A program made the translations under genes and the position numbers. Below the pieces are notes generated by a model. The model made no database searches. It worked only from the letters and a program-made list of their open reading frames with translations, and had not been told where the DNA came from. From Kiritimatiellales bacterium (lineage in GTDB: Bacteria > Verrucomicrobiota > Kiritimatiellia > Kiritimatiellales > Pontiellaceae), in assembly GCA_030595785.1 (NCBI GenBank), contig JAUVCG010000005.1, positions 1 to 34,733 of the forward strand: a stretch of 34,733 nt of DNA, read 5' to 3'. This document shows, piece by piece, positions 1-9,113 of the stretch (positions are counted from its first letter, which is position 1; the number at the start of each line of letters is the position of its first letter).

Positions 1-1125
1 AAATTTATCGCGATCCTGTTCGGATGGGCGGATCACATCGTTCAACTTGTCCGCATACTGGGGATATAAAGGGCAGGGGTAGCGCTGGTAGGGCATGTCA
101 TCCATGCCTAACTTGTACTTCGCTAAATATTCATAGCTCCGGCCGATCGAACGGCCTTCCATTTCGAACAGGTCGATGCCCTGGTTCCACGCCACCTGTG
201 CGCACAGGGCCATAAAATACATGCCCATTTGTGCGTGCGTTTGGTCGCGACCGGTTTCCGCATTCTGACCGCTTGGCAGGAGGTAGTTGTAAATACTGCC
301 ATTGGTGATATTGAAGGATTTTAAGCGGTTGATATTCCAGTCGAACAGCGCGCGGTCATCGAGGAAAACGGCGATAGCCATGCTGGACCATGTTGCGCCC
401 AGATCCCAGTTCCCGTTGTAAAAGTTAGGGCGGGTTCCGTCAATCATAGGCAAATAGATCCGGCGCAGTGCGGCTTTGAATTTGTCCTGATCCGCTTTGC
501 TCCAGGAACTGTTGCTGTGGCTGAGCAAATCCGCAGCGTAGGCGAGGTAGCCGAATTTAATGCCTCCGAATAAGCGTTCATGGCGGAAGCTGTCGTTCAG
601 ATCCAGTTCAAAGGAGTCGACCTCCGCCCATGTGTTCAGCATTTCAATAGCGCGAGCTTCCGCTACTTTATCATTTTCCATGATCCAGCGTAGTGCATCC
701 AGGATAATGGTGGTGTGATACCGTCCGGGATTGGCCCACTCATAGCCCTCCCAGTTTTTTCCGGGATCCCATGTGCCCTCTTTCGGGTTGCTGTATTCCG
801 AATCGATCATGTGCTGCCACAAAGCAAGATTTACTGGCGTACCGCTTCGCAGTTCTGTGGATAGCGCATGGAGTTCGTGGCTGTTGCTTAAGATGCCCGG
901 ATGAGCAAATCCCGAAGCGGGGTCGATCGTTGGCTTCAGGTTGAATTCAACAAACTGCGAGGCTTTTACCGATACCGGTTGCTCCATCAGAGTACTATAG
1001 GCGCGTTGCTGAGGAGTCGTGTTAACTCCTTCTTCCAATGATTGGGCACCAGCGGGGGGTTGGGCTCCCAGCGTTAACCATGGAGTAAGTAAGGCTATCG
1101 CCAGCATAGAGAACTTATTCATCAT
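1..1125 (-). CDS. Alginate-lyase-family secreted protein, cut by the left edge
   Basis: My translation of the minus strand is open from a double ATG at 1125/1122 to the window edge (about 375 residues), so the C-terminus is missing. It begins with a signal peptide (MMNKFSMLAIALLTPWLTLG). The middle is all-helical and contains NFYNGNWDLGATWSSMAIA, LLPSGQNAETGRDQTHAQMG and AWNQGIDLFEMEGRSIGRSYEY, typical of the alginate-lyase (alpha/alpha toroid) superfamily that cleaves uronic-acid polysaccharides by beta-elimination; candidate catalytic residues are the Asn and His in those stretches. A shortened paralogue with the same motifs lies at 21159. It is divergent from the sulfatase at 1357. The family call is firm; the substrate is unknown. 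Upstream GAAAG is only a weak ribosome site. Confidence 0.8.
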   Translation of the reverse strand, partial: MMNKFSMLAIALLTPWLTLGAQPPAGAQSLEEGVNTTPQQRAYSTLMEQPVSVKASQFVEFNLKPTIDPASGFAHPGILSNSHELHALSTELRSGTPVNLALWQHMIDSEYSNPKEGTWDPGKNWEGYEWANPGRYHTTIILDALRWIMENDKVAEARAIEMLNTWAEVDSFELDLNDSFRHERLFGGIKFGYLAYAADLLSHSNSSWSKADQDKFKAALRRIYLPMIDGTRPNFYNGNWDLGATWSSMAIAVFLDDRALFDWNINRLKSFNITNGSIYNYLLPSGQNAETGRDQTHAQMGMYFMALCAQVAWNQGIDLFEMEGRSIGRSYEYLAKYKLGMDDMPYQRYPCPLYPQYADKLNDVIRPSEQDRDKF

Positions 1126-1356
1126 ATTTCTTTCGTTAATCCGTTAGTACCTAACCGCGAAATCAGGCAGATTAACCAAAACGCTGTTAAAATGTAAATG
1201 CCTGCTGATTTTAAACCACTTAATCTACGTTGATTTTCTCTTAAAATAAAATATATTATCCTGATTTGTTGTCGGTAGAGGAATCGGGGTTCGCAGGAGG
1301 GTCGATTACCTGTTTTCCATCTATCGTTTTTAACTATGTTTAACCTGAGGTTTGAG
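1126..1356. promoter_or_regulatory. AT-rich divergent intergenic region
   Basis: This stretch separates two divergent genes and is clearly more AT-rich than its flanks, with runs such as TTAAAATAAAATATATTA near 1240-1258. It should hold promoters for both the alginate-lyase-family gene and the sulfatase set. GAGG at 1347-1350 is the ribosome site that favours the sulfatase start at 1357 over the in-frame ATG at 1336. I cannot define -35/-10 boxes or an operator with confidence. Confidence 0.45.
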
Positions 1357-3003
1357 ATGAAAAATAACACACTGAAAAACAAGCGTATGACTCTGCTAAC
1401 CTGCGTTCTCGCACTGGCAGCAACCGGCCGTGCGACCGCGATGGCATCTTCAAAGCCTGCAGCTCCGCCGAATGTTCTTTTCATCCCCATCGATGACCTG
1501 AAGCCGATGTTGGGATGCTATGGCGACAACACGATAAAAACGCCCAACATTGATCGCCTAGCCGAACGCGGCATGGTGTTCCTAAACAACCATTGTCAGC
1601 AGGCGGTTTGTGGGCCGTCGCGCGCCAGCCTGATGACCGGTCTTTATCCGGACACCACCCGCATCTACGACCTGGCCACCAAAATGCGCGACATGAACCC
1701 GGATATCCTGACCCTGCCGCAATATTTCAAGCAGATGGGCTACGAAACCACCGGCCTCGGAAAAACCTATGACACGCGTTGTGTCGATAAGCAGATCGAC
1801 GGCCCTTCCTGGTCGATCCCTTATTCCAAGGGCGGCCAAAACATGATCTATGCGAAGGGCTATGGAGAGCCGGTCTATGGCTTCCAGAATCCGGAAACCA
1901 AAAAGCGCAACCTTGCCGCATCCAAACTCTATCAGCAGGAAAAGAAGAAAAAGGATGGCCGTAGCGAAAAGGAAATCATCAAGAGCACCCCCGGCGCACG
2001 TCCTGCGTTTGAATGCTATGATGTGCCGGACGATGCATACTACGATGGTGCCCGGACCGCTGGCGCCATAAAGTTGCTCGAAAAACTGGCAGCCAGCGAC
2101 AAGCCGTTCTTTCTGTCCGTCGGCTACCAGAAACCACACCTGCCATTTGTCGCGCCTAAAAAATATTGGGATCTGTATGATCGCGAAAAGATCGAGTTGG
2201 CAGAATATATTGAGATGCCCAAGGGTGCTCCCTCGATCGGCTACCAGCCGGGCTGGGAGCTGCGCGGCATGTATTCCGACGTTCCGGTCGACGAGGTGCT
2301 GCCCGAGGACTACCAGCGCACCCTCATCCACGGCTATAAAGCCTGCGTCAGCTATATTGATGCGCAGGTCGGTCGCCTGCTTGACCAACTTGATGAGCTA
2401 GGGATTGCCGACAACACCATCATTTGCCTGTGGGGCGACCACGGCTGGCATCTGGGTGATCACAACATGTGGTGCAAGCATACCAACTTTGAGCAGGGCA
2501 CCCGGTCGCCGCTGATCATGGCCGCTCCGTGGACCAAGAGCAAAGGCAGGAAAACCAAGGCCCCGAGTGAATTCGTGGACATTTTTCCTACGCTATGTGA
2601 TCTGTCCGGCCTGGAAATTCCTTCCCACCTGCCGGGCAAAAGCCTCGTCCCGCTGATGGATGGTAAAGCGGAGAAGGTGAAGGATTTTGCATTCAGCCAG
2701 TATCCCCGCACACCGTCAGGAAAAGTCTATATGGGCTATGCGCTGCGCGACGAACGCTATCGCTACATCGCCTGGTACAAAGTCAAAGACGAAAAGGTGT
2801 ACAAGGATAAGAAGCCCGGTTTTGGTATGGAATCAGAACCCGCCTTTACCGAGCTGTATGACTACCAGACCGACCCGCTTGAAACCCGCAGCCTGGCCGG
2901 AAATCCTGAGCAGTCCGAGCGCATCGCCGCCTACGAAAGGCAACTGCAGAAAAAGATCGCCGAAATCGCCGCTTGCGCGGTGAACGAACACAGGGAGATA
3001 TAA
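1357..3003 (+). CDS. Secreted family S1 sulfatase, iduronate-2-sulfatase-like
   Basis: Formylglycine-dependent sulfatase of 548 residues that hydrolyses sulfate esters on glycans. The signature CGPSRASLMTG places the Cys to be converted to formylglycine at residue 85. Metal ligands fit the paired Asp in FIPIDDLKPMLGCYG near the N-terminus and WGDHGWHLGDHNMWCKH later. The IDDLKP.LGCYG and DHGW.LG.H.MWCKH pattern resembles the iduronate-2-sulfatase branch (S1_7); the subfamily is inference. An N-terminal signal peptide is present. The start at 1357 is chosen because GAGG lies 6 nt upstream; an in-frame ATG at 1336 would add seven residues. The stop overlaps the next gene's start (TAATG), indicating translational coupling. 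Length is normal and no key residue is missing. Confidence 0.9.
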   Translation: MKNNTLKNKRMTLLTCVLALAATGRATAMASSKPAAPPNVLFIPIDDLKPMLGCYGDNTIKTPNIDRLAERGMVFLNNHCQQAVCGPSRASLMTGLYPDTTRIYDLATKMRDMNPDILTLPQYFKQMGYETTGLGKTYDTRCVDKQIDGPSWSIPYSKGGQNMIYAKGYGEPVYGFQNPETKKRNLAASKLYQQEKKKKDGRSEKEIIKSTPGARPAFECYDVPDDAYYDGARTAGAIKLLEKLAASDKPFFLSVGYQKPHLPFVAPKKYWDLYDREKIELAEYIEMPKGAPSIGYQPGWELRGMYSDVPVDEVLPEDYQRTLIHGYKACVSYIDAQVGRLLDQLDELGIADNTIICLWGDHGWHLGDHNMWCKHTNFEQGTRSPLIMAAPWTKSKGRKTKAPSEFVDIFPTLCDLSGLEIPSHLPGKSLVPLMDGKAEKVKDFAFSQYPRTPSGKVYMGYALRDERYRYIAWYKVKDEKVYKDKKPGFGMESEPAFTELYDYQTDPLETRSLAGNPEQSERIAAYERQLQKKIAEIAACAVNEHREI

Positions 3004-5210
3004 TGAGATTAAAGTTTATAATTGCCGGAAGTCTGCTCGCGGGAGGCTACCTGCTTTCCCAAACCGCCGGAGCCGCCCAATTTGTTGCGAGTTCAGGCGA
3101 GAAACTTTGGATTTCCGATGCCTCGCTCGCCGCGAAATCCTGCAAAGGAGTCATTGTTGCCAACACCTATGGCACGGGCGAAAGGGTCTATAATTCAACG
3201 GACTACCGTGCGCTGGCGGCCAAATGGGATTTCGCGCTGTGCCAGCTCAATACGACCAGCGGGCTTACCACAATTCATACCAGCGGAAACCTCCTGTTCA
3301 GCGAGGCGTCCACCCAATGGAGCTGGACTCAGCTCGCCGACTTCTCAACGGATGTCCTGAATGATGGACCGAGTCCCTATCCCTTCATCTTTACCGGAGT
3401 GTCTCTCGCGGGACAAAATGCCTGCTCATCCCTCATAATTGACGGAAGCGCTCGGAAGCCCTACTGCATTGCCGCCGTCAATTATCGCGGCAGGTTTTAC
3501 TACGTTGGCGATGCTCCAGTGGACCCCATCGAAGTGCCCGCCCGCCCCGGCCTGCCGGTGCTCAGCGTGATGTCGTACAACGACGACAAGGACGTAGATC
3601 GAACCGGAACGTGCGAAACCAACCTGCGAGATGGGGCGCGGGATTATTGGCACGCACCCTGGACGGGAGTCATACAGCAAACCGCGAACCACAATGATAT
3701 CGGAGACAGCTTTTTCGCGACGGAGTGGCTGGATGCTGTGATTGCCCAGCGCCTTCCCGCCGGCGCGTTCGATGTCGTCACCAATCCGCTGAACGCTCCG
3801 GAGTCGGGAGCCGGCGCGCGTGGTGGCGACTATGCCTTGGGTCGATCCGGGGCGGTGGGATCGCAGACCTACGCCTTTGACAACCCCGCGATCCTAACTA
3901 CCTATGTTGCGAACAGCACCGATATCTGGCTACCGAATCAAACCATCGCCGATCTCTGGCTAGCCTCGTGCAGCAACTTCACGATTTCGGCGTCCGTGTC
4001 AGGGCAGGGCACAACAACCCCGCCCGTCCAGCAGGTTTGGGGCACCGAGGATGCGGCGGCCATCACGGCCTCTCCATCGGCGGGTCATGTATTTGTCAAG
4101 TGGATGTGGACCAACTCGGTCGACGGTGCTCAGGAATCGACCAGTGCAACCCTCTCGCTGGAGAATGTGGTGGAAGACACCGCGGCAACGGCGGTGTTCG
4201 CCGAGGGAGAAGGTTCGAATATCGAAGAGCTCAGCATCATCGGTGGATCGGATTCCATCAACTACACCGGAAGCACCGACGTGCAACTCGAAAACCTTTC
4301 CGGCGGCGACATGCTCTGGGACGTGGGAGAAACCTTCTCGATGGAATTCGATATCATCGTCACCAACCCCGTCTATATATCAAACAGCGCTGGACTCAGC
4401 TTTGGCATTGGTGATAACGCCGACGGCTTGGGATTCGGCATCCGGTACTCAACGGCCAGCGCATCGTATTGGAACGTCAGCGTGGACGCATCCGCCGCGA
4501 GCGGGGGTACGTTGGGCATTGCGGTGAACAGTTCTAGCGACCGAACCCAGGTCAGTGCCATCGAAGGAACGGCTTACGACTTACGTTCAACCGGCGAGCA
4601 AGCCCATTTTTCCCTAACCTCGGAACGAACAACCGCCACGGATTATGACATTACCGTGATTTGGGCCGATAGCGGCTCCTCGCCCACGGTTTCCGATTCA
4701 ATCAGCCGGATTCGAACCACGGGAGTGGGCGATACGATCGACAGTTTTACCGAACTCCTGCTCCGGGTGAACACCTCGGGAAATTTTCTCATTGAAAACC
4801 TGGTGATGAAAGTCAGCAGACCGGTCGAAGATCCTTACGCGGACTGGACCGCGCTCTATCCCTCCCTCTCGTCGACCAACCTGGACTATGACGCGGAACC
4901 CGATGGCATGGATAACTTTCTCGAATACGCGCTCGGCGGAAACCCAACCAACCACGACGCCGTAAGCATGCTCCCCACGGAATCGATTACCGCAGAAAAT
5001 GGGACCAACTGGCTGAACTATATCTACCGCCGACGGCGCGACACCGATCTGAATTATGTGATTCTAGAAAACACGGGACTGACGGACTCGTGGGCGACCA
5101 ATAACACGGAGCTCGGCAGCGGCATCATCGATACCGAATTCGAAATCGTGACCAACCGGATGCCCATCACCAGTCCGACGGGATTTTTACACCTGAAAGT
5201 CTATCAATAA
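3003..5210 (+). CDS. Large secreted multidomain protein: hydrolase-like, InlB-type repeat, C-terminal domain
   Basis: About 735 residues, start at 3003 overlapping the preceding stop, with ribosome site GGGAG at 2993-2997. A signal peptide (IIAGSLLAGGYLLSQTAGA) is followed by a region (about 25-310) with an alpha/beta-hydrolase flavour, including a possible nucleophile elbow GVSLAGQ. Next comes an InlB-like beta-repeat (about 320-395, with ASPSAGHVFVKWMW), then a beta-rich region (about 400-610) starting near GGSDSINYTGS that may be lectin-like. The last 120 residues carry LDYDAEPDGMDNFLEYALGG, a domain I associate with secreted proteins of Kiritimatiellota and Verrucomicrobiota. Function is unknown; a secreted esterase attached to the cell surface or secretion system by its C-terminus is a reasonable guess. 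Coupling to the sulfatase suggests joint action on a decorated glycan. Confidence 0.7.
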   Translation: MRLKFIIAGSLLAGGYLLSQTAGAAQFVASSGEKLWISDASLAAKSCKGVIVANTYGTGERVYNSTDYRALAAKWDFALCQLNTTSGLTTIHTSGNLLFSEASTQWSWTQLADFSTDVLNDGPSPYPFIFTGVSLAGQNACSSLIIDGSARKPYCIAAVNYRGRFYYVGDAPVDPIEVPARPGLPVLSVMSYNDDKDVDRTGTCETNLRDGARDYWHAPWTGVIQQTANHNDIGDSFFATEWLDAVIAQRLPAGAFDVVTNPLNAPESGAGARGGDYALGRSGAVGSQTYAFDNPAILTTYVANSTDIWLPNQTIADLWLASCSNFTISASVSGQGTTTPPVQQVWGTEDAAAITASPSAGHVFVKWMWTNSVDGAQESTSATLSLENVVEDTAATAVFAEGEGSNIEELSIIGGSDSINYTGSTDVQLENLSGGDMLWDVGETFSMEFDIIVTNPVYISNSAGLSFGIGDNADGLGFGIRYSTASASYWNVSVDASAASGGTLGIAVNSSSDRTQVSAIEGTAYDLRSTGEQAHFSLTSERTTATDYDITVIWADSGSSPTVSDSISRIRTTGVGDTIDSFTELLLRVNTSGNFLIENLVMKVSRPVEDPYADWTALYPSLSSTNLDYDAEPDGMDNFLEYALGGNPTNHDAVSMLPTESITAENGTNWLNYIYRRRRDTDLNYVILENTGLTDSWATNNTELGSGIIDTEFEIVTNRMPITSPTGFLHLKVYQ

Positions 5211-5258
5211 CGCGCGGGAAATCCGCCTTGGACCAAGGCTAACCCTTCGAAGGATTCT

Positions 5259-6296
5259 ATGAAGAATAGACATACACATTCCATTCTCATCGCAACAACT
5301 TTTCTTGCATCGCTCATCGCATCGAACGCGGACGTTCAAACCCTCCGCATCAGCGGTGGGGGTGATGCCGTCAGCTATATGGGCAGCAGCACCTTTGTTC
5401 TAGCCTACTCCGCCGGCCCAAATGGATCGATCAGCGGCAATGCCTTCCAGCAGGTTAGCGACGGCACCGACGGCGCAGTGGTCACGGCCGTTCCGGCCAA
5501 CGGCTGCCAGTTTATAAACTGGAGCGACGGCCACACCTCCGCCACGCGTTTTCACGCCAACGTCCTGTCGAACATGGCTGTGCGGGCCCTCTTCGCCTCC
5601 ACCACCCCGCCTGTCGCACCACCGCCTATATCGTTTCGTTTCAGCACCCCTCAAAACTTCGCCATTCTAGATAATCTGCATGCGCCGCGCGCGGTCGGGG
5701 ACATCCATATTCTGGACACCACGGACAGCCTGACCAACGCGTGGGACTCGCGCTTCGCCATCGACGGCCGCGACAGTGTCACGCCCTATTGGATCGGCGC
5801 CGGCCCGCAATCTTTTTACCGCATCAGGAAGCTGAGTCAGGCGAATCAACTCGCGACGAACGGCCCACCAACCGTGGAAGAGCGGCAGATCATCATTCTC
5901 GACGGCAACACCGTCCGGATCATCGATTACATGAATCCAACCGAATCCCTATGGGAATGGACTGCACCCGCCGGAAGCATAACCGATTACGCCCTATTCG
6001 CCGCCGACACGCAGGGCGCGCACGACGCGGAGCTCCTGCCGGGAGGTCAGGTGGCTTCCTTCCCCGACAACAGCGCAATTAAGATTTATCGCATCAGCGA
6101 CTACACCGGAACCGTGCTCACCACACCGTTCCAGCAGATTAGCCAAACCAGCGGTCACGGCCTCTATTGGGACGAAGATCGGCAGATTCTCTGGGCGGGC
6201 GCGGGGAACGAGATCATGAAACTCTCACAGAATCCCGCTGGGCCCACCCCCATCTGGTTCCATAAAAGTCTCGGATCTTTTCCTTTTCGAGGATAA
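5259..6296 (+). CDS. Secreted InlB-repeat plus propeller protein, probably internally fused and truncated
   Basis: 345 residues with a signal peptide (SILIATTFLASLIASNA); GAAGG sits just upstream of the ATG. Residues 27-48 (LRISGGGDAVSYMGSSTFVL) resemble the start of the beta-rich domain of the preceding gene (LSIIGGSDSINYTGSTDVQL), but the text jumps directly into an InlB-type repeat (AYSAGPNGSISGNAFQQV to about residue 112), as if the domain body was deleted. From about 210, IIILDGNTVRIIDYMNP and DAELLPGGQVASFPDNSAIK look like a DUF6528-type beta-propeller. It ends abruptly after GHGLYWDEDRQILWAGAGNE, and the last 25 residues do not look like that fold. I regard it as a damaged gene; whether it is expressed is unknown. 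Confidence 0.55.
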   Translation: MKNRHTHSILIATTFLASLIASNADVQTLRISGGGDAVSYMGSSTFVLAYSAGPNGSISGNAFQQVSDGTDGAVVTAVPANGCQFINWSDGHTSATRFHANVLSNMAVRALFASTTPPVAPPPISFRFSTPQNFAILDNLHAPRAVGDIHILDTTDSLTNAWDSRFAIDGRDSVTPYWIGAGPQSFYRIRKLSQANQLATNGPPTVEERQIIILDGNTVRIIDYMNPTESLWEWTAPAGSITDYALFAADTQGAHDAELLPGGQVASFPDNSAIKIYRISDYTGTVLTTPFQQISQTSGHGLYWDEDRQILWAGAGNEIMKLSQNPAGPTPIWFHKSLGSFPFRG

Positions 6297-6507
6297 CACC
6301 CCGCCTGTCCCGCATAACATAAGAAAGCTTTTGAGGCCTCGCCGATCCCGAATCGCGCAACGGCGTGGTCTGCGGAAGGCTGACCCCGCGGCGCGGCCTC
6401 GGGCTCATGCTTCCAACCTTTGGAAACGGGATCCACCAACTGGAACCCCAGCTCGACGACGGGAGTCCATTCCTGCCCGAAACCAAGTCCGAGTTTGTTG
6501 GTGAGGA
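6297..6507. other. Space between convergent genes; possible minus-strand gene remnant
   Basis: No convincing gene. The minus strand just past the beta-helix stop has an open stretch (about 6230-6530, readable as LTNKLGLGFGQEWTPVVELG and onward) that looks protein-like but has no start, and it runs into the tail of the plus-strand gene. It may be the scar of a deletion between the two convergent genes. One copy of the 15-bp palindrome (6411-6425) lies here. Confidence 0.3.
6411..6425. repeat. Palindrome TTCCA-ACCTT-TGGAA
   Basis: Exact copy of the dispersed TTCCA-N5-TGGAA palindrome, in the non-coding space between the propeller and beta-helix genes. Confidence 0.7.
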
Positions 6508-8721
6508 TCAGCGGGATATTAGGCTGGTTTGGGGTTTTTCATCGCGCGGCCAGACCTTGCGGTGCCGGGAGGCGGGGACTTCAAAGGGGCCTGGGGCTGG
6601 GTTTCCTGTGTTTCGTTTGTTTCCGAAATAATCGGTGTCGAGGTGGTAAGGCGTTCCATCGGTTTGCACAAAAGGCTGATCGGATACGATCGTGCGCCCC
6701 AGCAAGTCACTCGTCACCAGCACGCGTTGTTCGCGGTTCAGCGTTGGTTTATCGAGTTCTACCTCGAGATGGAACCCCCCGTCTTGCAAGATCAACTTGG
6801 GACTGGTCTTGAGAAAGGCATTGCCAGCCAGGACTACGGAATTGGAAAATGCTTCATATCCATCCAGATTGATGCCGTTCATAAAGACATTGTTGATGAA
6901 GCGATGGTCGCCGCCGGCGATGGGGCTTAATTTTACAATTTCGGTCGAGTGCGCCTTGTGGAACGGGGTCTTCCGTTTTTCAGAACGACTCCCCGACGTT
7001 GAACCGGCTACGAGGTTGTGCACGAAAGCGCCTCCCTGCGACCAGTTGCGCAGGAAGCTCGAAGACAGGAAAATATTATTATCAACGAGAAACGGACCGT
7101 GATTGACCTCTAAAAAGAGGTCGATGGAATTATCGTGCATCAGGTTGCCAGTCACGCGCGTGCCCTGCGCCATCCAGTCGAGCCAGATGCCTCCGCCCGG
7201 GCCGAGGCACCGGTAGATATGATTTTGACTGATCACGCAGTCGATGGACCCATGAAATTTGATACCCGCGATTTCCCAACCCGCGAAATTCTTGTTAACA
7301 TAAATATCGTGGATCTCGTTGTTGTGAATGGTGCTGAAAACCGCGCCGAGGCTTCCAACAATACCGGCCTGATCGCAATGAGAGATATCGTTATTTCGCA
7401 CCACATGGGAACCGATGGTCGCTTTGTTCCAACCATTGGAAATTGCGCGTTTAATGGTTCCGTTATATCCATCTGCCGATCCGGCTTTGTTATCCCGCTC
7501 GTCGCCATACTTGCCGAGAGTGATGCCCACGCAGGCCGAATCGCTAATTTCATTGTCCTCAATGATCCAACCTTTGCTCCAGTGAGTGCCAATCAAACCA
7601 ATCTGCTCCGCCGTGGGTGGTGCCCACGGCGTGGCCGCGTGACGCATTTTGAAGCCGCGCACCGTAATATAGTTCATCCCCGGATTTTCCGGATAGAAGA
7701 CCGATTGCCGGGCATTGACCTCGGTTAATTCCTGATTCGGATCAATCCCGATGAACTGTGCCCAAATGGAAGTGTTATTTCCGTCCACTTCAGCGAACCA
7801 CATCGGCGCAGCGCTGACCGCTACCGATTTCCCCTTAAACACTAAACAGACCGTATTTTGACCCGAGGTCGGGACGATGATTGTTTTGATGGTGCGCCAT
7901 TTTTGCCAACCGCCGGTACTCGGAATAGCTACGGTGCCCAATAGATCGCCTTGCGGGGAATCGAGATGAATTTCAACAAGGCCGCCCCGCGTTGAAGATG
8001 CAATATTGAACTCCATATGTTCGGTGGTCGTTCCGAAATCAACCTTGGCGTAAACCGCCCAATCCCCATCGTTGATGAAACCGATGCACTCGCCTCCTTC
8101 GCTGGAAGAAGCCTTTTTAATGCCCTGCTGCTTGGTCAGTTCTGCGGCAAATATTTTATTTTCCTCGGCACCGATCAGACGCATCCACGCGACATTAAAC
8201 AGAAAACCAGTGTCTGGTTGTTGTTTTGCCGAATGATTAAGATCTTCCTTTTCCGCAGCCTCGCCCAACCAGTTGCCGTTCAGATAAACCGCTCCCGTAT
8301 GGTGATCGCGGCCTTTATTCTTAAACCAGTCACCCGAAATCAGATCGTCGAAGGGATTGAAATCCCCGAAAAATGAATTCGGCAGCACAGCCTTCCAAAC
8401 ATCATCCTTCACTCGCTCCCAACTAGTCACGATCTCCGAGCCCTTGATGACGACGGATTCGCCGGGTGCGGCCTGATAGACAATGCGTTGCGCATCGGAT
8501 GTGCCCCCGTGCGGCGGGTTGACCCGTTCGCGATACGTTCCCTTATGCACGGTGATCACATCACCCGGTTGCGCAAGATCCGCCGCGTGTTGGATCGTCA
8601 GAAACGGCTTCGCGGCGGAACCCGCATGGGTGTCGTTGCCGTGTTTGGCCACATGATATTCCCCGGCCAGAGAAGAGCCCGCAGTCAATAGGAGTGTACT
8701 AATAATGCTTTTCATTTTCAT
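6508..8721 (-). CDS. Secreted parallel beta-helix glycan-active protein with CBM6-like insert
   Basis: 737 residues, start at 8721 with AAAAGGA upstream and a signal peptide (SIISTLLLTAGSSLAG). Residues 21-100 (YHVAKHGNDTHAGSAAKPF, then QPGDVITVHKGTYRERV) are the DUF1565-type opening of a right-handed parallel beta-helix. About 190-300 is a CBM6-like insert (ECIGFINDGDWAVYAKVDF). About 345-640 is a run of beta-helix rungs (NNDISHCDQAGIVGSLGAVF, NNEIHDIYVNKNF, ITGNLMHD-type repeats). The layout resembles GH141-like glycosidases and beta-helix lyases; I cannot choose between them. It is last in a minus-strand set with two GH43 genes and a short beta-helix remnant. The final residues (about KPQTSLISR) may be altered by the scar at 6510. 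Contains one TTCCA palindrome copy at 7427. Confidence 0.75.
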   Translation of the reverse strand: MKMKSIISTLLLTAGSSLAGEYHVAKHGNDTHAGSAAKPFLTIQHAADLAQPGDVITVHKGTYRERVNPPHGGTSDAQRIVYQAAPGESVVIKGSEIVTSWERVKDDVWKAVLPNSFFGDFNPFDDLISGDWFKNKGRDHHTGAVYLNGNWLGEAAEKEDLNHSAKQQPDTGFLFNVAWMRLIGAEENKIFAAELTKQQGIKKASSSEGGECIGFINDGDWAVYAKVDFGTTTEHMEFNIASSTRGGLVEIHLDSPQGDLLGTVAIPSTGGWQKWRTIKTIIVPTSGQNTVCLVFKGKSVAVSAAPMWFAEVDGNNTSIWAQFIGIDPNQELTEVNARQSVFYPENPGMNYITVRGFKMRHAATPWAPPTAEQIGLIGTHWSKGWIIEDNEISDSACVGITLGKYGDERDNKAGSADGYNGTIKRAISNGWNKATIGSHVVRNNDISHCDQAGIVGSLGAVFSTIHNNEIHDIYVNKNFAGWEIAGIKFHGSIDCVISQNHIYRCLGPGGGIWLDWMAQGTRVTGNLMHDNSIDLFLEVNHGPFLVDNNIFLSSSFLRNWSQGGAFVHNLVAGSTSGSRSEKRKTPFHKAHSTEIVKLSPIAGGDHRFINNVFMNGINLDGYEAFSNSVVLAGNAFLKTSPKLILQDGGFHLEVELDKPTLNREQRVLVTSDLLGRTIVSDQPFVQTDGTPYHLDTDYFGNKRNTGNPAPGPFEVPASRHRKVWPRDEKPQTSLISR
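7427..7441. repeat. Palindrome TTCCA-ACCAT-TGGAA
   Basis: Exact copy of the dispersed palindrome, inside the beta-helix coding sequence. Confidence 0.7.
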
Positions 8722-8784
8722 CGATTAATTTCCTTTTGTGATCAGTTCGCAATTTGTTGGATGACTTTTAAACAAGTTCGGCAT

Positions 8785-9084
8785 TCACTCCACCTCATTA
8801 TCCTGAAGAAGCTTCACTTCCTGGAGGGTCATTGCATAAGCACCGCCCGGAGGATTGATCCGTTCCCGGTAGGTGCCTTCATGCACCGTAATCACATCGC
8901 CCGGTTGCGCGAGGTCCGCCGCGCGCTGAATTGTCAATAACGGAAAATCCTTCGAGCCGTCGTTGCTATCGTTTCCGGTGGTCGAAACGTGGTAACCCTT
9001 CGCCATTGCGGTGCTTGCGAGCGCACAGAGTAGTGTCCAGGAAGCTCGTATGAATAGTTGATTAAGTGGGCGGTTCTTTTTCAT
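8785..9084 (-). pseudogene. N-terminal stub of a second beta-helix protein
   Basis: 99 residues with its own ribosome site (CAGGAATCGCC before the ATG) and signal peptide. Residues 30-77 (YHVSTTGNDSNDGSKDFPLL, then RAADLAQPGDVITVHEGTYR) match the opening of the 737-residue beta-helix protein downstream, and the DNA is also clearly related. After RINPPGG the text changes to AYAMTLQEVKLLQDNEVE and stops, so almost the whole helix is missing. That tail may be the original C-terminus joined by an internal deletion, as in neighbouring genes, but I cannot prove this. It is not expected to be functional. Confidence 0.75.
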
Positions 9085-9113
9085 GGCGATTCCTGTTTCT
9101 GTTTTGGGAAGTG

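Noticed and set aside
1122-1490. Minus-strand open frame across the divergent promoter region
   Set aside because: It overlaps the sulfatase start and an AT-rich intergenic stretch, has low-complexity text and no ribosome site.
5221-5258. CCTTGGACCAAGG as a terminator after the gene ending at 5210
   Set aside because: The stem is short, has almost no loop and no T run follows.
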